This document shows positions 36,853 to 45,510 of a stretch of 64,000 nt of DNA, one piece after another. This DNA is from Curtobacterium sp. MR_MD2014 (lineage in GTDB: Bacteria > Actinomycetota > Actinomycetes > Actinomycetales > Microbacteriaceae). Both the position numbers and the translations under genes were made by a program. The notes below the pieces were generated by a model. That model did no database searches, was not told the DNA's origin, and saw only the letters and a program-made list of their open reading frames with translations. The stretch covers positions 620,001 to 684,000 of the forward strand of contig NZ_CP009755.1 of the NCBI RefSeq assembly GCF_000772085.1, written 5' to 3'. The number at the start of each line of letters is the position of its first letter. Position 1 is the stretch's first letter.

Positions 36853-37251
36853 ATGAGCGTTCTGCTGTACGGCGCGGGGATCGTGCTGCTCGTCTTCGCC
36901 CTGATCGACATCGTCACCCGGGGCGAGGACCAGGTCCGCGGACTCCCGAAGTTCGCCTGGGTCCTGATCTGCATCTTCGTGCCCGTGGTCGGCAGCATCG
37001 TGTGGTTCGCCGTCGGGCACGACTGGAGCGCGAACGACCGGAACCACGGCCGCTACCTCGAGCCGAACCGCCACGAGGACCGGTACGCCAGCATCGGTCA
37101 CGCCCGCGCCGCCCACGGCGACAAGCGCGTGAACGGCACCGAGCAGGAGCTCGCTGCGCTCGAACGCGAGATCGAGTACTGGGAGGCGCAGGCGCGCCTC
37201 CGGCGTGCCAAGGAGGCCGCGGGCGAGGGCGAGCCGACCCCGGGGAGCTGA
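36853..37251 (+). CDS. PLDc_N domain membrane protein
   Basis: The product has 132 residues. Two N-terminal helices form the PLDc_N (phospholipase D-nuclease N-terminal) domain, ending WVLICIFVPVVGSIVWFAVG; there is no nuclease domain, only a charged helix (about 95-122, ELAALEREIEYWEAQARLRRAKE). Stand-alone PLDc_N proteins are common in actinobacteria and of unknown function. TAGACT (36839-36844) lies eight bases before the ATG, so the message may be leaderless. Confidence 0.82.
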   Translation: MSVLLYGAGIVLLVFALIDIVTRGEDQVRGLPKFAWVLICIFVPVVGSIVWFAVGHDWSANDRNHGRYLEPNRHEDRYASIGHARAAHGDKRVNGTEQELAALEREIEYWEAQARLRRAKEAAGEGEPTPGS

Positions 37252-37318
37252 GCCGCGCCTCCAGGCCGGCAGCCGCTGCCCCGCTCGCTCGCCGCAGCCG
37301 CCACCCCGCTCGCCGCAG

Positions 37319-37376
37319 CACAACCCAAAGCACGTCGCGCCGCGGAATCTCGTGGCGCGACGTGCTTACGGTTGTG
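37319..37376. terminator. 23-bp-arm hairpin
   Basis: The arms 37319-37341 and 37354-37376 are complementary over 21 of 23 bases (both contain AGCACGTCGCGCC or its complement), with a 12-base loop. It lies 68 bases past the PLDc_N gene and could be a terminator. Its length is far above that of the other hairpins here. Confidence 0.65.
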
Positions 37377-37392
37377 CGGGAGCACTCAACGC

Positions 37393-37470
37393 CACCCCGC
37401 AGCACCCGCACCCCGCGGCACCCGCGCCCCGCGGCACCCGCACCCCGCGGCACCCGCACCCCGCCGCGCC
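37393..37470. repeat. 16-bp tandem repeats upstream of the ABC-F gene
   Basis: The unit CACCCCGCGGCACCCG occurs four times in a row (37393, 37409, 37425, 37441) with single changes, then a partial copy. The array ends a few bases before the -10 hexamer of the ABC-F gene, so its copy number could affect the promoter's upstream region. Confidence 0.8.
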
Positions 37471-37485
37471 GCCTACCCTTGACGG

Positions 37486-39333
37486 GTGGCTCATCTCCTC
37501 GGCGCCGAGAACGTGCATCTCGAGTTCCCCACCCGTGTCGTCTTCGACAGCGTCACCCTCGGCCTCGACGAGGGCGACCGCATCGGCGTCGTCGGCCGCA
37601 ACGGTGACGGCAAGTCGACCCTGCTCGCCCTGCTCGCGCAGCGCCTCGAGCCGGACGCCGGCCGCGTCACCCATCGGCGCGGCCTGACCGTCGGGTACCT
37701 CGACCAGCGCGACGTCCTGCCTGCGGGGGCGACCGTCGGCAGCATCGTCGTCGGCGAGCTCGAGGAACACGAGTGGGCCGGGGACCCGAAGATCCGCGAC
37801 ATCATCGGTGGCCTCGTGTCCGACATCCCGTGGGAGGCCAGGGTCGACGACCTGTCCGGTGGGCAGCGGCGACGGATCGCGCTCGCGAAGCTGCTCGTGG
37901 GTGACTGGGACGTGCTGTTCCTCGACGAGCCGACGAACCACCTCGACGTCGAGGGCATCCAGTGGCTCGCCGACCACATCAACCGCCGGTGGTCGTCGAA
38001 CCAGGGCGGCATGGTCGTCGTGACGCACGACCGGTGGTTCCTCGACGCGGTGTCGACCGACACGTGGGAGGTCCACGACGGTGTCGTCGAGCCGTTCGAG
38101 GGCGGCTACGCGGCGTACATCCTGCAGCGCGTCGAGCGTGACCGGCAGGCAGCCGCGAGCGAGCAGCGGCGGCAGAACCTGGCCCGCAAGGAGCTCGCCT
38201 GGCTCCGCCGCGGTGCCCCCGCGCGGACCAGCAAGCCGAAGTTCCGCATCGACGCGGCGAACGCCCTGATCGACGACGTGCCGCCGATCCGTGACACCGT
38301 CGGCCTGTCGCAGATGGCGACCGCCCGGCTGGGCAAGGACGTCGTCGACCTGCTCGACATCGGTGTCTCGTTCGGCGACGACGTGATCCTGCGTGACGTC
38401 GAGTGGCGGATCGCACCGGGGGAGCGGACCGGCATCCTCGGACCGAACGGTGCGGGCAAGTCCACGCTCCTCAACCTGGTGTCCGGCAAGCTGCAGCCGA
38501 CCACCGGCCGCGTGAAGACCGGCAAGACCGTGCAGGTCGCGGTGCTCGACCAGCAGCTCGCCGACCTGCAGCAGTTCGCGGACGACCGTGTCCGCGAGGT
38601 CGTCGCCCGCAAGAAGACGAGTTACATCGCAGACGGCAAGGAGATGACGCCGTCGCAGCTGCTCGAGCGGCTCGGCTTCACCTCGGAGCAGCTGTCCACG
38701 CCGGTCAAGGACCTCTCCGGCGGGCAGAAGCGCCGCCTGCAGCTCATGCTCATCCTGCTCGACGAGCCGAACGTGCTGATCCTCGACGAGCCCACGAACG
38801 ACCTCGACACCGACATGCTCGCCGCGATGGAGGACCTGCTCGACACCTGGCCGGGCACCCTGCTCGTCGTGTCGCACGACCGGTACCTGCTCGAGCGGGT
38901 CACCGACCAGCAGTACGCGGTCCTCGGCGGGCACCTCCGCCACCTGCCAGGCGGCGTCGACGAGTACATGCGGCTGCGCGCGTCCGGCTCCGTCCCGCAG
39001 ACGGCTGCTGCGGCCGCCGCCGCCTCGGCCGGGAGGCCCGACACGGCGCCGGCAGGCGGCTCCGGCGGTGCCGCGGCCGGGTCCAGCGCCCCTGCCGCGT
39101 CCGGCCTGTCGGGTGCGGACCGTCGCGCCGCGGAGAAGGAGATGTCGGCCCTCGACCGGAAGATCGCGAAGGCGGGGCAGGACCGGCAGAAGCTGCTCGA
39201 CGCGTTCGCCGCGCACGACCAGTCGGACTACGCGGGGCTCGGGGCGCTGCAGACGAAGCTCGGGGCGCTCGACGCCGAGGTCGAGCAGCTCGAGGAGCGG
39301 TGGCTCGAGGTGGCCGAGCAGCTCGGGGTGTAG
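37486..39333 (+). CDS. ABC-F family ATPase (Uup/EttA-like)
   Basis: The product has 615 residues with two ABC domains and no membrane helices. Walker A motifs are GRNGDGKST (about 38) and GPNGAGKST (about 319); LSGGQ signatures and LDEPTNxLD boxes are intact in both. The linker between the domains and a C-terminal coiled coil (about 545-615), after an Ala/Gly-rich hinge, resemble Uup. ABC-F proteins act on ribosomes, relieving stalls or protecting from antibiotics. GTG is six bases from TACCCT (37474-37479), so leaderless. Confidence 0.92.
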   Translation: MAHLLGAENVHLEFPTRVVFDSVTLGLDEGDRIGVVGRNGDGKSTLLALLAQRLEPDAGRVTHRRGLTVGYLDQRDVLPAGATVGSIVVGELEEHEWAGDPKIRDIIGGLVSDIPWEARVDDLSGGQRRRIALAKLLVGDWDVLFLDEPTNHLDVEGIQWLADHINRRWSSNQGGMVVVTHDRWFLDAVSTDTWEVHDGVVEPFEGGYAAYILQRVERDRQAAASEQRRQNLARKELAWLRRGAPARTSKPKFRIDAANALIDDVPPIRDTVGLSQMATARLGKDVVDLLDIGVSFGDDVILRDVEWRIAPGERTGILGPNGAGKSTLLNLVSGKLQPTTGRVKTGKTVQVAVLDQQLADLQQFADDRVREVVARKKTSYIADGKEMTPSQLLERLGFTSEQLSTPVKDLSGGQKRRLQLMLILLDEPNVLILDEPTNDLDTDMLAAMEDLLDTWPGTLLVVSHDRYLLERVTDQQYAVLGGHLRHLPGGVDEYMRLRASGSVPQTAAAAAAASAGRPDTAPAGGSGGAAAGSSAPAASGLSGADRRAAEKEMSALDRKIAKAGQDRQKLLDAFAAHDQSDYAGLGALQTKLGALDAEVEQLEERWLEVAEQLGV

Positions 39334-39393
39334 CGGGAGCCACGGGTCCGAGACCCGTAGCTCGACCGACGCAGCGTTGCCGGACGACCCGGG

Positions 39394-39797
39394 TCAGGGG
39401 CCCTCGCAGTCGAGTTCGGTCGGCTCGAGGTCCGCGCCCCGGCCCACGCCGTAGGCGGACGGATCCGTGACCGTGCGCAGTCGGCCGAGCCGGTCCTGCT
39501 CGGTGACGACGACGGCGCGGACGAACCCGGCGCGCTGGTCCGGGTCGAGCACGAACCGACCGACGACGTCGAGGTACCCGTGCGGCGGGACGACGACCCC
39601 GCTGTCGACCGGTACCGTCCGGCCGTACTCCGACGGGCGCGCGGCGTCCTCGGTGACGGTGAGCCCGGCAGCGTCGGCGGTCGGGTGCGGCGCGAGCGCG
39701 AGGTGTTCGCACGGTGTCGACCCGGACCGTGCGGACATGCACGTCGTGGGCGGTGTCGTTGGCGAACGCCGTCAGGAACCAGGCGGCTGCGTCGCTG
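39394..39797 (-). pseudogene. 5'-truncated, frameshifted remnant of an unknown gene
   Basis: An open frame of 114 residues (ATG 39738) has clear coding bias, with segments such as VVVPPHGYLDVVGRFVLDP, but no ribosome site. Upstream of its ATG the coding bias moves to another frame, which reads WFLTAFANDTAHDVHVRTVRV back to about 39797 and contains no start codon. That frame overlaps the last 26 bases of the VOC gene. The simplest reading is a gene that lost its 5' end and then suffered a shift near 39715. If it is intact, it is a small hypothetical protein. Confidence 0.5.
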
Positions 39798-40260
39798 TCG
39801 TCGACTCCGGGTCGACGCTGTCCTGCTCGGGGTCGGCTCCGGCCGGGTCACCGCCACCGGGGTTCGCCACGACCTCCCAGAGGTGGCCGTCCGGGTCCTG
39901 GAAGAAGCCGGACCACATTCCCCACGGGCGCGTGTACGGCGCCGCGAGCATCGTCGCTCCGGCGGCTGCCGCACGGTCGAGGAACGCCTGTGCGGCCTCC
40001 TGCGACGGCTCGAAGTGCCCGATGGTGGTGCTCGGTGCCTCGGCGAGTGCGACGCCGGAGTCCTTCCGCATGTCCTCGCGCCCGTAGACACTGACGATCA
40101 ACCCGTCGTCGAGGGTGAACATCGCCGTGGTGCCGCCCGCCGCGGTCTCGGACGCGGGGTACTCGGTGCCGATGATCCCGCTGCCGTCCATGCCGAGCAG
40201 TGCGCGGTAGAAGGCTGCCGAGCGTCCGACGTCGGCCACGGCGAGGGTGATGGCGTGCAT
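39772..40260 (-). CDS. VOC family (glyoxalase-like) protein
   Basis: The product has 162 residues with a paired beta-alpha-beta-beta-beta fold: start MHAITLAVADVGRSAAFYRALLG and end PWGMWSGFFQDPDGHLWEVV, the usual GFxxDPDGHxWE tail. Metal ligands would include the final Glu. The function is unknown; related proteins give resistance to toxins or modify small molecules. A TAGCGT hexamer (40273-40268) lies seven bases before the ATG. The last 25 residues (acidic/Thr/Gln-rich) extend beyond the family and overlap the gene remnant. Confidence 0.86.
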   Translation of the reverse strand: MHAITLAVADVGRSAAFYRALLGMDGSGIIGTEYPASETAAGGTTAMFTLDDGLIVSVYGREDMRKDSGVALAEAPSTTIGHFEPSQEAAQAFLDRAAAAGATMLAAPYTRPWGMWSGFFQDPDGHLWEVVANPGGGDPAGADPEQDSVDPESTTATQPPGS

Positions 40261-40318
40261 GCCGCGCACGCTACGCCGGACCGGCCGCCGGCTGCCGGCT
40301 GCCGTCTGCCGGCTGCCG

Positions 40319-40813
40319 TCAGTCGCCGAGCCCGAGGATGAGTCGTCGGAGCAGCCCGGACAGCTGCGCCTGCTCGTCCTCGGACACCCCGGACAGGATC
40401 GCGCGTTCGGCCTGGAGCAGGTCCGCGATCGCAGCGTCCACGGCTGCGCGACCGCTCGCCGTGAGGGACACGAGGATGCCCCGACCGTCCCGCGGGTCCG
40501 TCCGCCGGTTCACGAGCCCTCGCGCCGCGAGCCGGTCGACCCGGTTCGTCATCGTGCCGCTCGACACCAGGGTCTGCTGCAGCAGCGCCTTCGGGCTGAG
40601 CTCGTACGGTTCGCCCGCACGCCGCAGCGCCGACAGCACGTCGAACTCCCAAGGCTCGACGTCGCTCGCGTCGAACGCGGCCCGTCGTGCGCGGTCGAGG
40701 TGCCGGGCGAGCCGGTCGACGCGGGACAGGACCTCGAGCGGCCCGAAGTCCAGGTCGCCCCGCTCCCGACCCCACGCCGCGACGATCCGGTCGACCTCGT
40801 CCTGCTGCGGCAT
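40319..40813 (-). CDS. MarR family transcriptional regulator
   Basis: The product has 164 residues. The winged helix covers about 40-140, with SPKALLQQTLVSSGTMTNRVDRLAARG for recognition and DPRDGRGILVSLT as wing. CAAGAT is six bases from the ATG (minus strand), so the transcript may be leaderless. The VOC gene lies 58 bases downstream on the same strand and could be its target. The intervening bases are a CCGGCTGCCGT-type repeat (40281-40320). Confidence 0.88.
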   Translation of the reverse strand: MPQQDEVDRIVAAWGRERGDLDFGPLEVLSRVDRLARHLDRARRAAFDASDVEPWEFDVLSALRRAGEPYELSPKALLQQTLVSSGTMTNRVDRLAARGLVNRRTDPRDGRGILVSLTASGRAAVDAAIADLLQAERAILSGVSEDEQAQLSGLLRRLILGLGD

Positions 40814-40876
40814 CCCTCCATCTTGGCCGAACCGGTCGCGCGCGGCCAGCGCCCGGGCCGTGGGAGGATGGACGGG

Positions 40877-40904
40877 CACCGGACGGGCTCCACCCCGTCC
40901 GGTG
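40877..40904. other. Hairpin next to the tRNA gene
   Basis: CACCGGACGG (40877-40886) pairs with CCGTCCGGTG (40895-40904) around an eight-base loop, three bases before the tRNA starts. The same CGGACGGG arm recurs in the GGAGGC hairpin family. It could be a promoter-proximal structure or a processing signal. Confidence 0.5.
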
Positions 40905-40907
40905 TGT

Positions 40908-40979
40908 TCCGCCTTGGTGTAACGGCAGCACGACGGCCTTTGGTGCCGTTAGGTCCGGGTTCGAATCCTGGAGGCGGAG
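40908..40979 (+). tRNA. tRNA-Gln (anticodon TTG)
   Basis: The 72-base sequence folds as a cloverleaf: acceptor arms TCCGCCT (40908-40914) and AGGCGGA (40972-40978), a short D arm, anticodon stem ACGGC/GCCGT with loop CTTTGGT giving anticodon TTG, and the T arm CCGGG-TTCGAAT-CCTGG. G40979 is the discriminator base and CCA is not encoded. A damaged kinase frame on the other strand ends inside this gene. Confidence 0.95.
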
Positions 40980-41494
40980 CGTGGGTTGCTCCGAGTTCTC
41001 GGCGTTCGGGTCGAGACGTTCCGCGGCTCGGCGGAGGAGTCGTCTTCCATGCCGCGGCCGAAGATGCCCACATCGACTGGAAGCGCGCATCGGAGACGGC
41101 GACGGCTCTCGCCCTGACCCTCGGACTCACCGTCTCGATGGGCGATCGACCACCGGACATCCGACTCCGCCTTCACCCGAGCGTCACGGATGCGCTCGAT
41201 CTGGTCGTCAACGGTCATTCGCGTGACGTCGAGGACGAGGTCTACCGGCGGCGGAGTGGCACTGATTCGGTGCAACAGCTCGAACTCCTCATCCGTGATG
41301 GAGACCGGACGGGTTGTTGCTCGCTTGCGGGCCTCGTCGAGGGTGACAGCCGAGTGCACGATGAAGCACGCGACGACGAGCTGACGAACGTCGTCACCAT
41401 CGATGTAGGCTGCGCGCTCCTGATCGGCTGCGAGAGCCCGAGCGCAGGTCGTCTCACCGACTGCCGGGCCGCCCGAGAGGAGGAGCGGTCGCAT
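40949..41494 (-). pseudogene. Degraded AAA-type predicted kinase
   Basis: The start is normal: ATG 41494 with GGGAGGA before it. The Walker A reads SGGPAVGETT, with Glu14 where lysine is required (one base change). The next conserved part (YIDGDDVRQLVVA) jumps directly to CFIVHSAVTLDEARKRA, so the middle 50-60 residues expected for this AAA_33 group appear deleted in frame. The end, EELLH-type helix through DDQIERIRDA, is present, but the frame then runs on into low-bias sequence and stops inside the tRNA gene. ATP binding is very unlikely. Confidence 0.72.
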
Positions 41495-41727
41495 CGTCGA
41501 GTCCTCCCGCTGGCGGATTGCCTCAGACCAACCACACGTTCCGGTGAGCGACCGGTGCGAGGGAGGACGCATCTCTTCCCTGGCTGAGACCCCCTGGTCA
41601 CCGTGGTCACATGGACTGCTTCGCGAGCTGGCGCACGCGCATCTGGAGGGACGGCTCAGGCCGTCGCTCTCCTCTACCCCGACCCCGGGCCTGGAGCCTT
41701 CGGACTGCTCACGAAAGAAGCACAACC

Positions 41728-42204
41728 ATGCACATCCGCGACTGCACGCCGCTTGACCTGCCCGCGCTCACCGCACTGACGATCGAGACGTTCCGGCCTC
41801 TCCTCGCCGGCTCCCTCGCGCAGCTACGGGCCGAGGTCACCGCGCACGACCATGGGCGCTGGGAGGACGACCACCGCCAGGAAGTCCCTTCCCTGCTGGC
41901 TCCCGACGAGGGTCGCTTCATCACACTGGCGGAAGAACCCGGCGAACCGCTCGGCTACGTCGGCTGGAACACCACCGGTGCGACCTCCGGACGACTCGAG
42001 ATGGTTGCCGTTCACCCTGACGCTCGACGGCGCGGAGTCGCGCGAGCGCTCTGCTCGGCGGCGCTGACCAGGCTCGGAGACCTTGGGGTCACCGTGGTGC
42101 ACATCGGAACGGGCGGCGACGAGTTCCACGCCCCGGCACGAGCCCTCTAGGAATCCCTCGGCTTCATCCCGTACCCGACCGTCGATCACGCCCGGACTCT
42201 CTGA
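41728..42204 (+). pseudogene. GNAT acetyltransferase with a premature stop
   Basis: The open frame from ATG 41728 encodes 140 residues of a GNAT (acetyl-CoA loop DARRRGVARALCSAAL) and stops at TAG 42148-42150. In the same frame the next codons read ESLGFIPYPTVDHARTL and then TGA at 42202-42204, the exact tail such proteins have, where the stopped position is normally tyrosine (ALYESLGF). A single TAC or TAT to TAG change therefore explains it. The truncated protein lacks the last strand of the fold. A weak ribosome site (AAGAAG) precedes the gene. Confidence 0.75.
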
Positions 42205-42314
42205 CCGGAGCCGGGAGGGCTACCGAGCGCAGCCCTCCCGGCCCGATGAACTGCGCCCGACGGCGTCTCGACGGCCGATCGGCTACCGGTACGAGCTGCT
42301 CGTAGGCTTGCTGG

Positions 42315-43094
42315 GTGATCGCGCAAGTTCTTGGTTCTGGTCGTCCGCTCGTCGCTCTCCACGGCTTCGGGGTGGACCACCGGATCATGCTGCCGCTGGC
42401 GGATGCGGTGCAGGACCTGCCTTGGCGGATGGTGTTCCTCGACCTGCCGTGGGCCGAAGCCGCTGCGGTGACCGCGACCGCGGAGAGCGCGGTCGACGTG
42501 GCCGCCGGGGTGCTCGCTGAGATCGACGACCACCTCGGGGACGAGCCGTTCGCCGTCATCGGGAACTCCTTCGGCGGCATGATCGCCCGACATGTTGCTC
42601 ACGAACGCCGAGACCACGTCCTCGGCGTCGCGACCCTGGCGGGTGTGGTGCATGCGGCACACGCAGACAGGGCCGTCCCCGAGCGCACCGTGCTGCACAT
42701 CGAACCGTCCGTCCTCGACTCCGCCGGCGACGCGCGAGAGGCGTTCGAGGAGGTCAGCGTCATCCAGGACGAGACCGCATTCGCGGCGTTCGAGCGGTAC
42801 GTGCTCCCGGGTCTCCGTGGCGCCGACCCTGCTGTGATGGACCGCATCTCGGCCGACTACGCGCTGGACGCGGTGCCAGAGGAGCGGCACCCGGAGCCGT
42901 TCACCGCTCCGGCCCTGCATCTGTTCGGTCGGCAGGACGACGTCGTCGGGTACGAGGACGGGCTCGCACTCCGGGACCACTACCCGCGCGGGAGCTTCGT
43001 CGTCCTCGACGGTGCTGGACACAACGTGCACCTCGAGCTCCCCGGGACCACCGCCGCCCTGATCCGCGACTGGCTCGCGCAGATCGACCGCTAG
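42315..43094 (+). CDS. Alpha/beta hydrolase
   Basis: The product has 259 residues. The oxyanion motif HGFG (about 16-19), the nucleophile elbow GNSFGG and the final histidine in GAGHNVHLE with an Asp in RQDDVV make a complete catalytic set. It is probably an esterase or lipase-like enzyme with unknown substrate. GTG 42315 is six bases from TAGGCT (42303-42308), so leaderless. It is one of the intact genes in the decayed segment. Confidence 0.85.
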   Translation: MIAQVLGSGRPLVALHGFGVDHRIMLPLADAVQDLPWRMVFLDLPWAEAAAVTATAESAVDVAAGVLAEIDDHLGDEPFAVIGNSFGGMIARHVAHERRDHVLGVATLAGVVHAAHADRAVPERTVLHIEPSVLDSAGDAREAFEEVSVIQDETAFAAFERYVLPGLRGADPAVMDRISADYALDAVPEERHPEPFTAPALHLFGRQDDVVGYEDGLALRDHYPRGSFVVLDGAGHNVHLELPGTTAALIRDWLAQIDR

Positions 43095-43184
43095 CCGACC
43101 GGCTGTCGAGATGCGAGCCGTAGCCTGCATTGCCGACTGGTTTGATGAACTGTGCGACGACAACCCGGAGAACCGAACACGCGC

Positions 43185-43439
43185 ATGCCCGACCTGGCAC
43201 TCGTGCTGGCCCTCGTCGCCGGAATCTTCTGGCTCGTCGCGCTGACGCTGCCGACCTACTTGCTCGCCGCCATCGGCAACCTCCCCGGGGAGGACCCTGA
43301 GCGCGCCGAGCGGTCCCTCGTGATCGCTTCCGGCGCTTCCTTGAGTTCCGTGCTCCTCGCGGTCCCTGCAACGATCGGCTCTTTCGTTGTGCGCCGCGCA
43401 GGAGTCCGCAGAACCAGCGCCGGAGCGGAATCGACCTGA
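43185..43439 (+). CDS. Small two-helix membrane protein
   Basis: The product has 84 residues with helices at about 5-30 and 45-66 and a basic C-terminus (RRAGVRRTSAG). I do not recognise a family. ATG 43185 is the first good start at the helix; no strong ribosome site is seen, and a GGAG is 14 bases away. It ends just before the kinase gene on the other strand. Confidence 0.6.
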   Translation: MPDLALVLALVAGIFWLVALTLPTYLLAAIGNLPGEDPERAERSLVIASGASLSSVLLAVPATIGSFVVRRAGVRRTSAGAEST

Positions 43440-43463
43440 GATCCGTGTCCGACAGCTGATCGG

Positions 43464-43976
43464 CTACCGGGCGCGGAGTTGAAGGTAGTCGAGTGCCTGG
43501 CGGACCGTTTCTCCGAGCGCGCGGGTGCTGTCGATGACGAGCCGCTCGTCCGTGCGGGGCTCGTACTCGTCTGCGGTGCGCTGTACCTCGTCCCACGTCG
43601 GCAACGTGAACCCTGGCAGGTCGTTCGCACGCTGTTCCACGCGGCGGCGGTGTTCGTCGGCGTCCGCGCACACGACCTCGATCACGCGCAGCGGTACCCC
43701 GGCGGCATCTGCTGTCGACACCCATCCAGCCCGAGCGGCTGCTACGCCGCTCACCGCGTCTGCGATGACCGTCTGTCCTCGCCGCAGGTTGGGTACTGCG
43801 ATGGCATGCATGATCGAGTACGCGGCGATCCCGGACTGCTCGCTTGGGATCCCGTACTTCCACATGGCGCCTTCGATCGCGTCGACGCGGAGCGTCAGCG
43901 AAGGCGTCAACCCAGCGATCGCGGCAGACAGCGTCGATTTCCCTGCACCGGGAAGCCCGCAGATCTGGACCAGCAT
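43464..43976 (-). CDS. AAA-type predicted kinase
   Basis: The product has 170 residues of the AAA_33/predicted-kinase group. Walker A is intact, GLPGAGKST (7-15), followed by LRVDAIEGAMW (Walker B-like acid), then HRRRVEQRANDLPGF as lid. Such small P-loop proteins phosphorylate nucleosides, sugars or antibiotics; the substrate is unknown. ATG follows AAGGAG by six bases. It is related in family to the broken kinase at 40949-41494 but much diverged. Confidence 0.82.
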   Translation of the reverse strand: MLVQICGLPGAGKSTLSAAIAGLTPSLTLRVDAIEGAMWKYGIPSEQSGIAAYSIMHAIAVPNLRRGQTVIADAVSGVAAARAGWVSTADAAGVPLRVIEVVCADADEHRRRVEQRANDLPGFTLPTWDEVQRTADEYEPRTDERLVIDSTRALGETVRQALDYLQLRAR

Positions 43977-44178
43977 CGACGACTCCTTCGTTGGCCGTAG
44001 CTCCTTGTCCATCGGTCATGGACGCGCCGCACCCGCGAAGTGGACACGACCACCAAAGCCCTGGGAATGCGTCCAGTAGCCGATGTCGGCCCGAACGGCA
44101 GCCAGGGCCGCCATCGCGATGAGGGCAAGTTCCGCTCGCGACGATCACGATCGGCGCCAGTCAGGAGTTCCTGGGCCC

Positions 44179-44409
44179 TCAGTGTTGCGGGAAACGGTCG
44201 GACCGGGCGAACAGCATCGAGCTGACGACGAGGAGCATCACGCCGATGTACGCGAGAGGCTGACCGAGGAACAACAGAACGCCGGCACCGATGTTCGCGC
44301 CGCCGTCCGGATCGGACGTGACCTCTGCGAGGAACGCGCCGCCGCAGAGAACGCCTCCGACAGTGAGGAGGATGCCGCCGGTCAGGCAGGCGAGGCGAGA
44401 CGAATTCAT
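44179..44409 (-). CDS. Small two-helix membrane protein
   Basis: The product has 76 residues with two hydrophobic helices (about 8-30 and 42-66) joined by a Gly/Asp loop (TSDPDGGANIGAG). The family is unknown. GAGAAT (44421-44416 on the minus strand) lies six bases before the ATG, fitting a leaderless message. The 160 bases between it and the kinase gene hold a coding-like scrap on the minus strand without a start. Confidence 0.6.
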   Translation of the reverse strand: MNSSRLACLTGGILLTVGGVLCGGAFLAEVTSDPDGGANIGAGVLLFLGQPLAYIGVMLLVVSSMLFARSDRFPQH

Positions 44410-44564
44410 CGTCGCATTCTCTACGGGATCGGACGAGACGTCGACATCCAGGCCGTCTCAGAAGCCGATGCGCCACCGGGCGAGGCTATGGCTGGTACCA
44501 GCAGGCGTAGATGGATTCGGCCGATGAGTGCGCTGCTCGTAGAGGTCCCCCGACTGTCCTCGCG

Positions 44565-44672
44565 GTGGTGAACCCGAACGATGAAGGCTCGATTCCGCCT
44601 TGGTTGGTCATCGTCCTTGCAGTCGCGATCGTCGGTGTGGCCGTCGTCTCGTTCCTTCGTCGCAAGCGCTGA
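44565..44672 (+). CDS. Very small single-helix peptide, or tail of a lost gene
   Basis: GTG 44565 (or 44568) opens a 35-residue frame: a short polar start, one perfect membrane helix ([20 protein letters not shown]) and RRKR. This looks like a small membrane peptide or the C-terminal anchor of a protein whose front part is gone. No ribosome site is obvious. The following 247 bases up to the isochorismatase gene hold nothing I can identify. Confidence 0.4.
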   Translation: MVNPNDEGSIPPWLVIVLAVAIVGVAVVSFLRRKR

Positions 44673-44919
44673 CGGGCCGCACGGAAAGCGTTGCTGCGAC
44701 GTCCGGTGGCCGGTCGTTCAACGGGCGCACCAGCGTGGCCTGCTCCCACCGCAACTTCTGCTGTCTCAGTGTGGGCAGCTTCGTTCGATGTCGTCTTTCT
44801 CGCGCCGCTCCACGTCGTGGCTGCGTCGTGGACCACCGGAGTTCCTTGGGGACCGGGTCACGCAGGTCGATGGCGCGCTGCGGAGAGCCAAAGGGGTTGG
44901 CTGTTGCAATGATTGCGTC

Positions 44920-45453
44920 GTGTCCACCACGAGTGCCCTCCTTGTCATCGACCTCCAGCACGGTGTCGTCCAGGACTGCTTCGACGCAGCAGGTGTTCTC
45001 GAGCGAACTGCCCAGCTCGTCGAACGAGCCCGATCCACCGGCGTGCCGGTGGTATGGGTTCAGGACCACGGCAATTTCGCCGAGGGGTCCGCGGAGTGGG
45101 AGCTGGCGGCTCCGCTCCATCGTCGAGCCGATGAGCCGCTAGTTCGGAAGGAGTACCGCGACTCGTTCGCGGATACCGACCTGGACGGAGTCCTTGAATC
45201 TCTGCGCGTGAAGCGTCTCGTGGTCGCGGGAGCTCAGAGCGACTACTGCATCCGCACGACGACCCAGGCGGCGGCGGCACGAGGGTTCGACGTCACGCTG
45301 GTGTCCGACGCCCACACGACGACGGATGCAGAGCATGACGGTGCGCACATCAGCGGAGAGCAGATCGTGGCGCACACGAACATGTACTTCGGCGGTCTGC
45401 GCTATCCCGGCCGACACTACGCGGCAGAGGCGCATGACCGGGTGCGCTTCTGA
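44920..45453 (+). CDS. Isochorismatase family (cysteine hydrolase) protein
   Basis: The product has 177 residues with the complete triad of the family: Asp11 (LLVIDLQHG), Lys77 (VRKEYRDSF) and Cys110 (SDYCIRTT). Members hydrolyse isochorismate, nicotinamide or other amides; the short form here fits a nicotinamidase-like or general hydrolase, and the substrate cannot be read. GTG 44920 is six bases from AATGAT, suggesting a leaderless start. It is intact within the decayed segment. Confidence 0.86.
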   Translation: MSTTSALLVIDLQHGVVQDCFDAAGVLERTAQLVERARSTGVPVVWVQDHGNFAEGSAEWELAAPLHRRADEPLVRKEYRDSFADTDLDGVLESLRVKRLVVAGAQSDYCIRTTTQAAAARGFDVTLVSDAHTTTDAEHDGAHISGEQIVAHTNMYFGGLRYPGRHYAAEAHDRVRF

Positions 45454-45510
45454 GAGATCCGCGCACCGGAAGGTACCCGGATCCGATCGTTCTCCTGACA
45501 GACCCGTCAG

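Noticed and set aside
44020..44160. Minus-strand coding-like scrap (reads ELALIAMAALAAVRADIGYWTHSQG)
   Set aside because: It has a sensible protein look but no start codon or ribosome site, and is only about 40 codons. It is probably the remains of a lost gene and too short to call.
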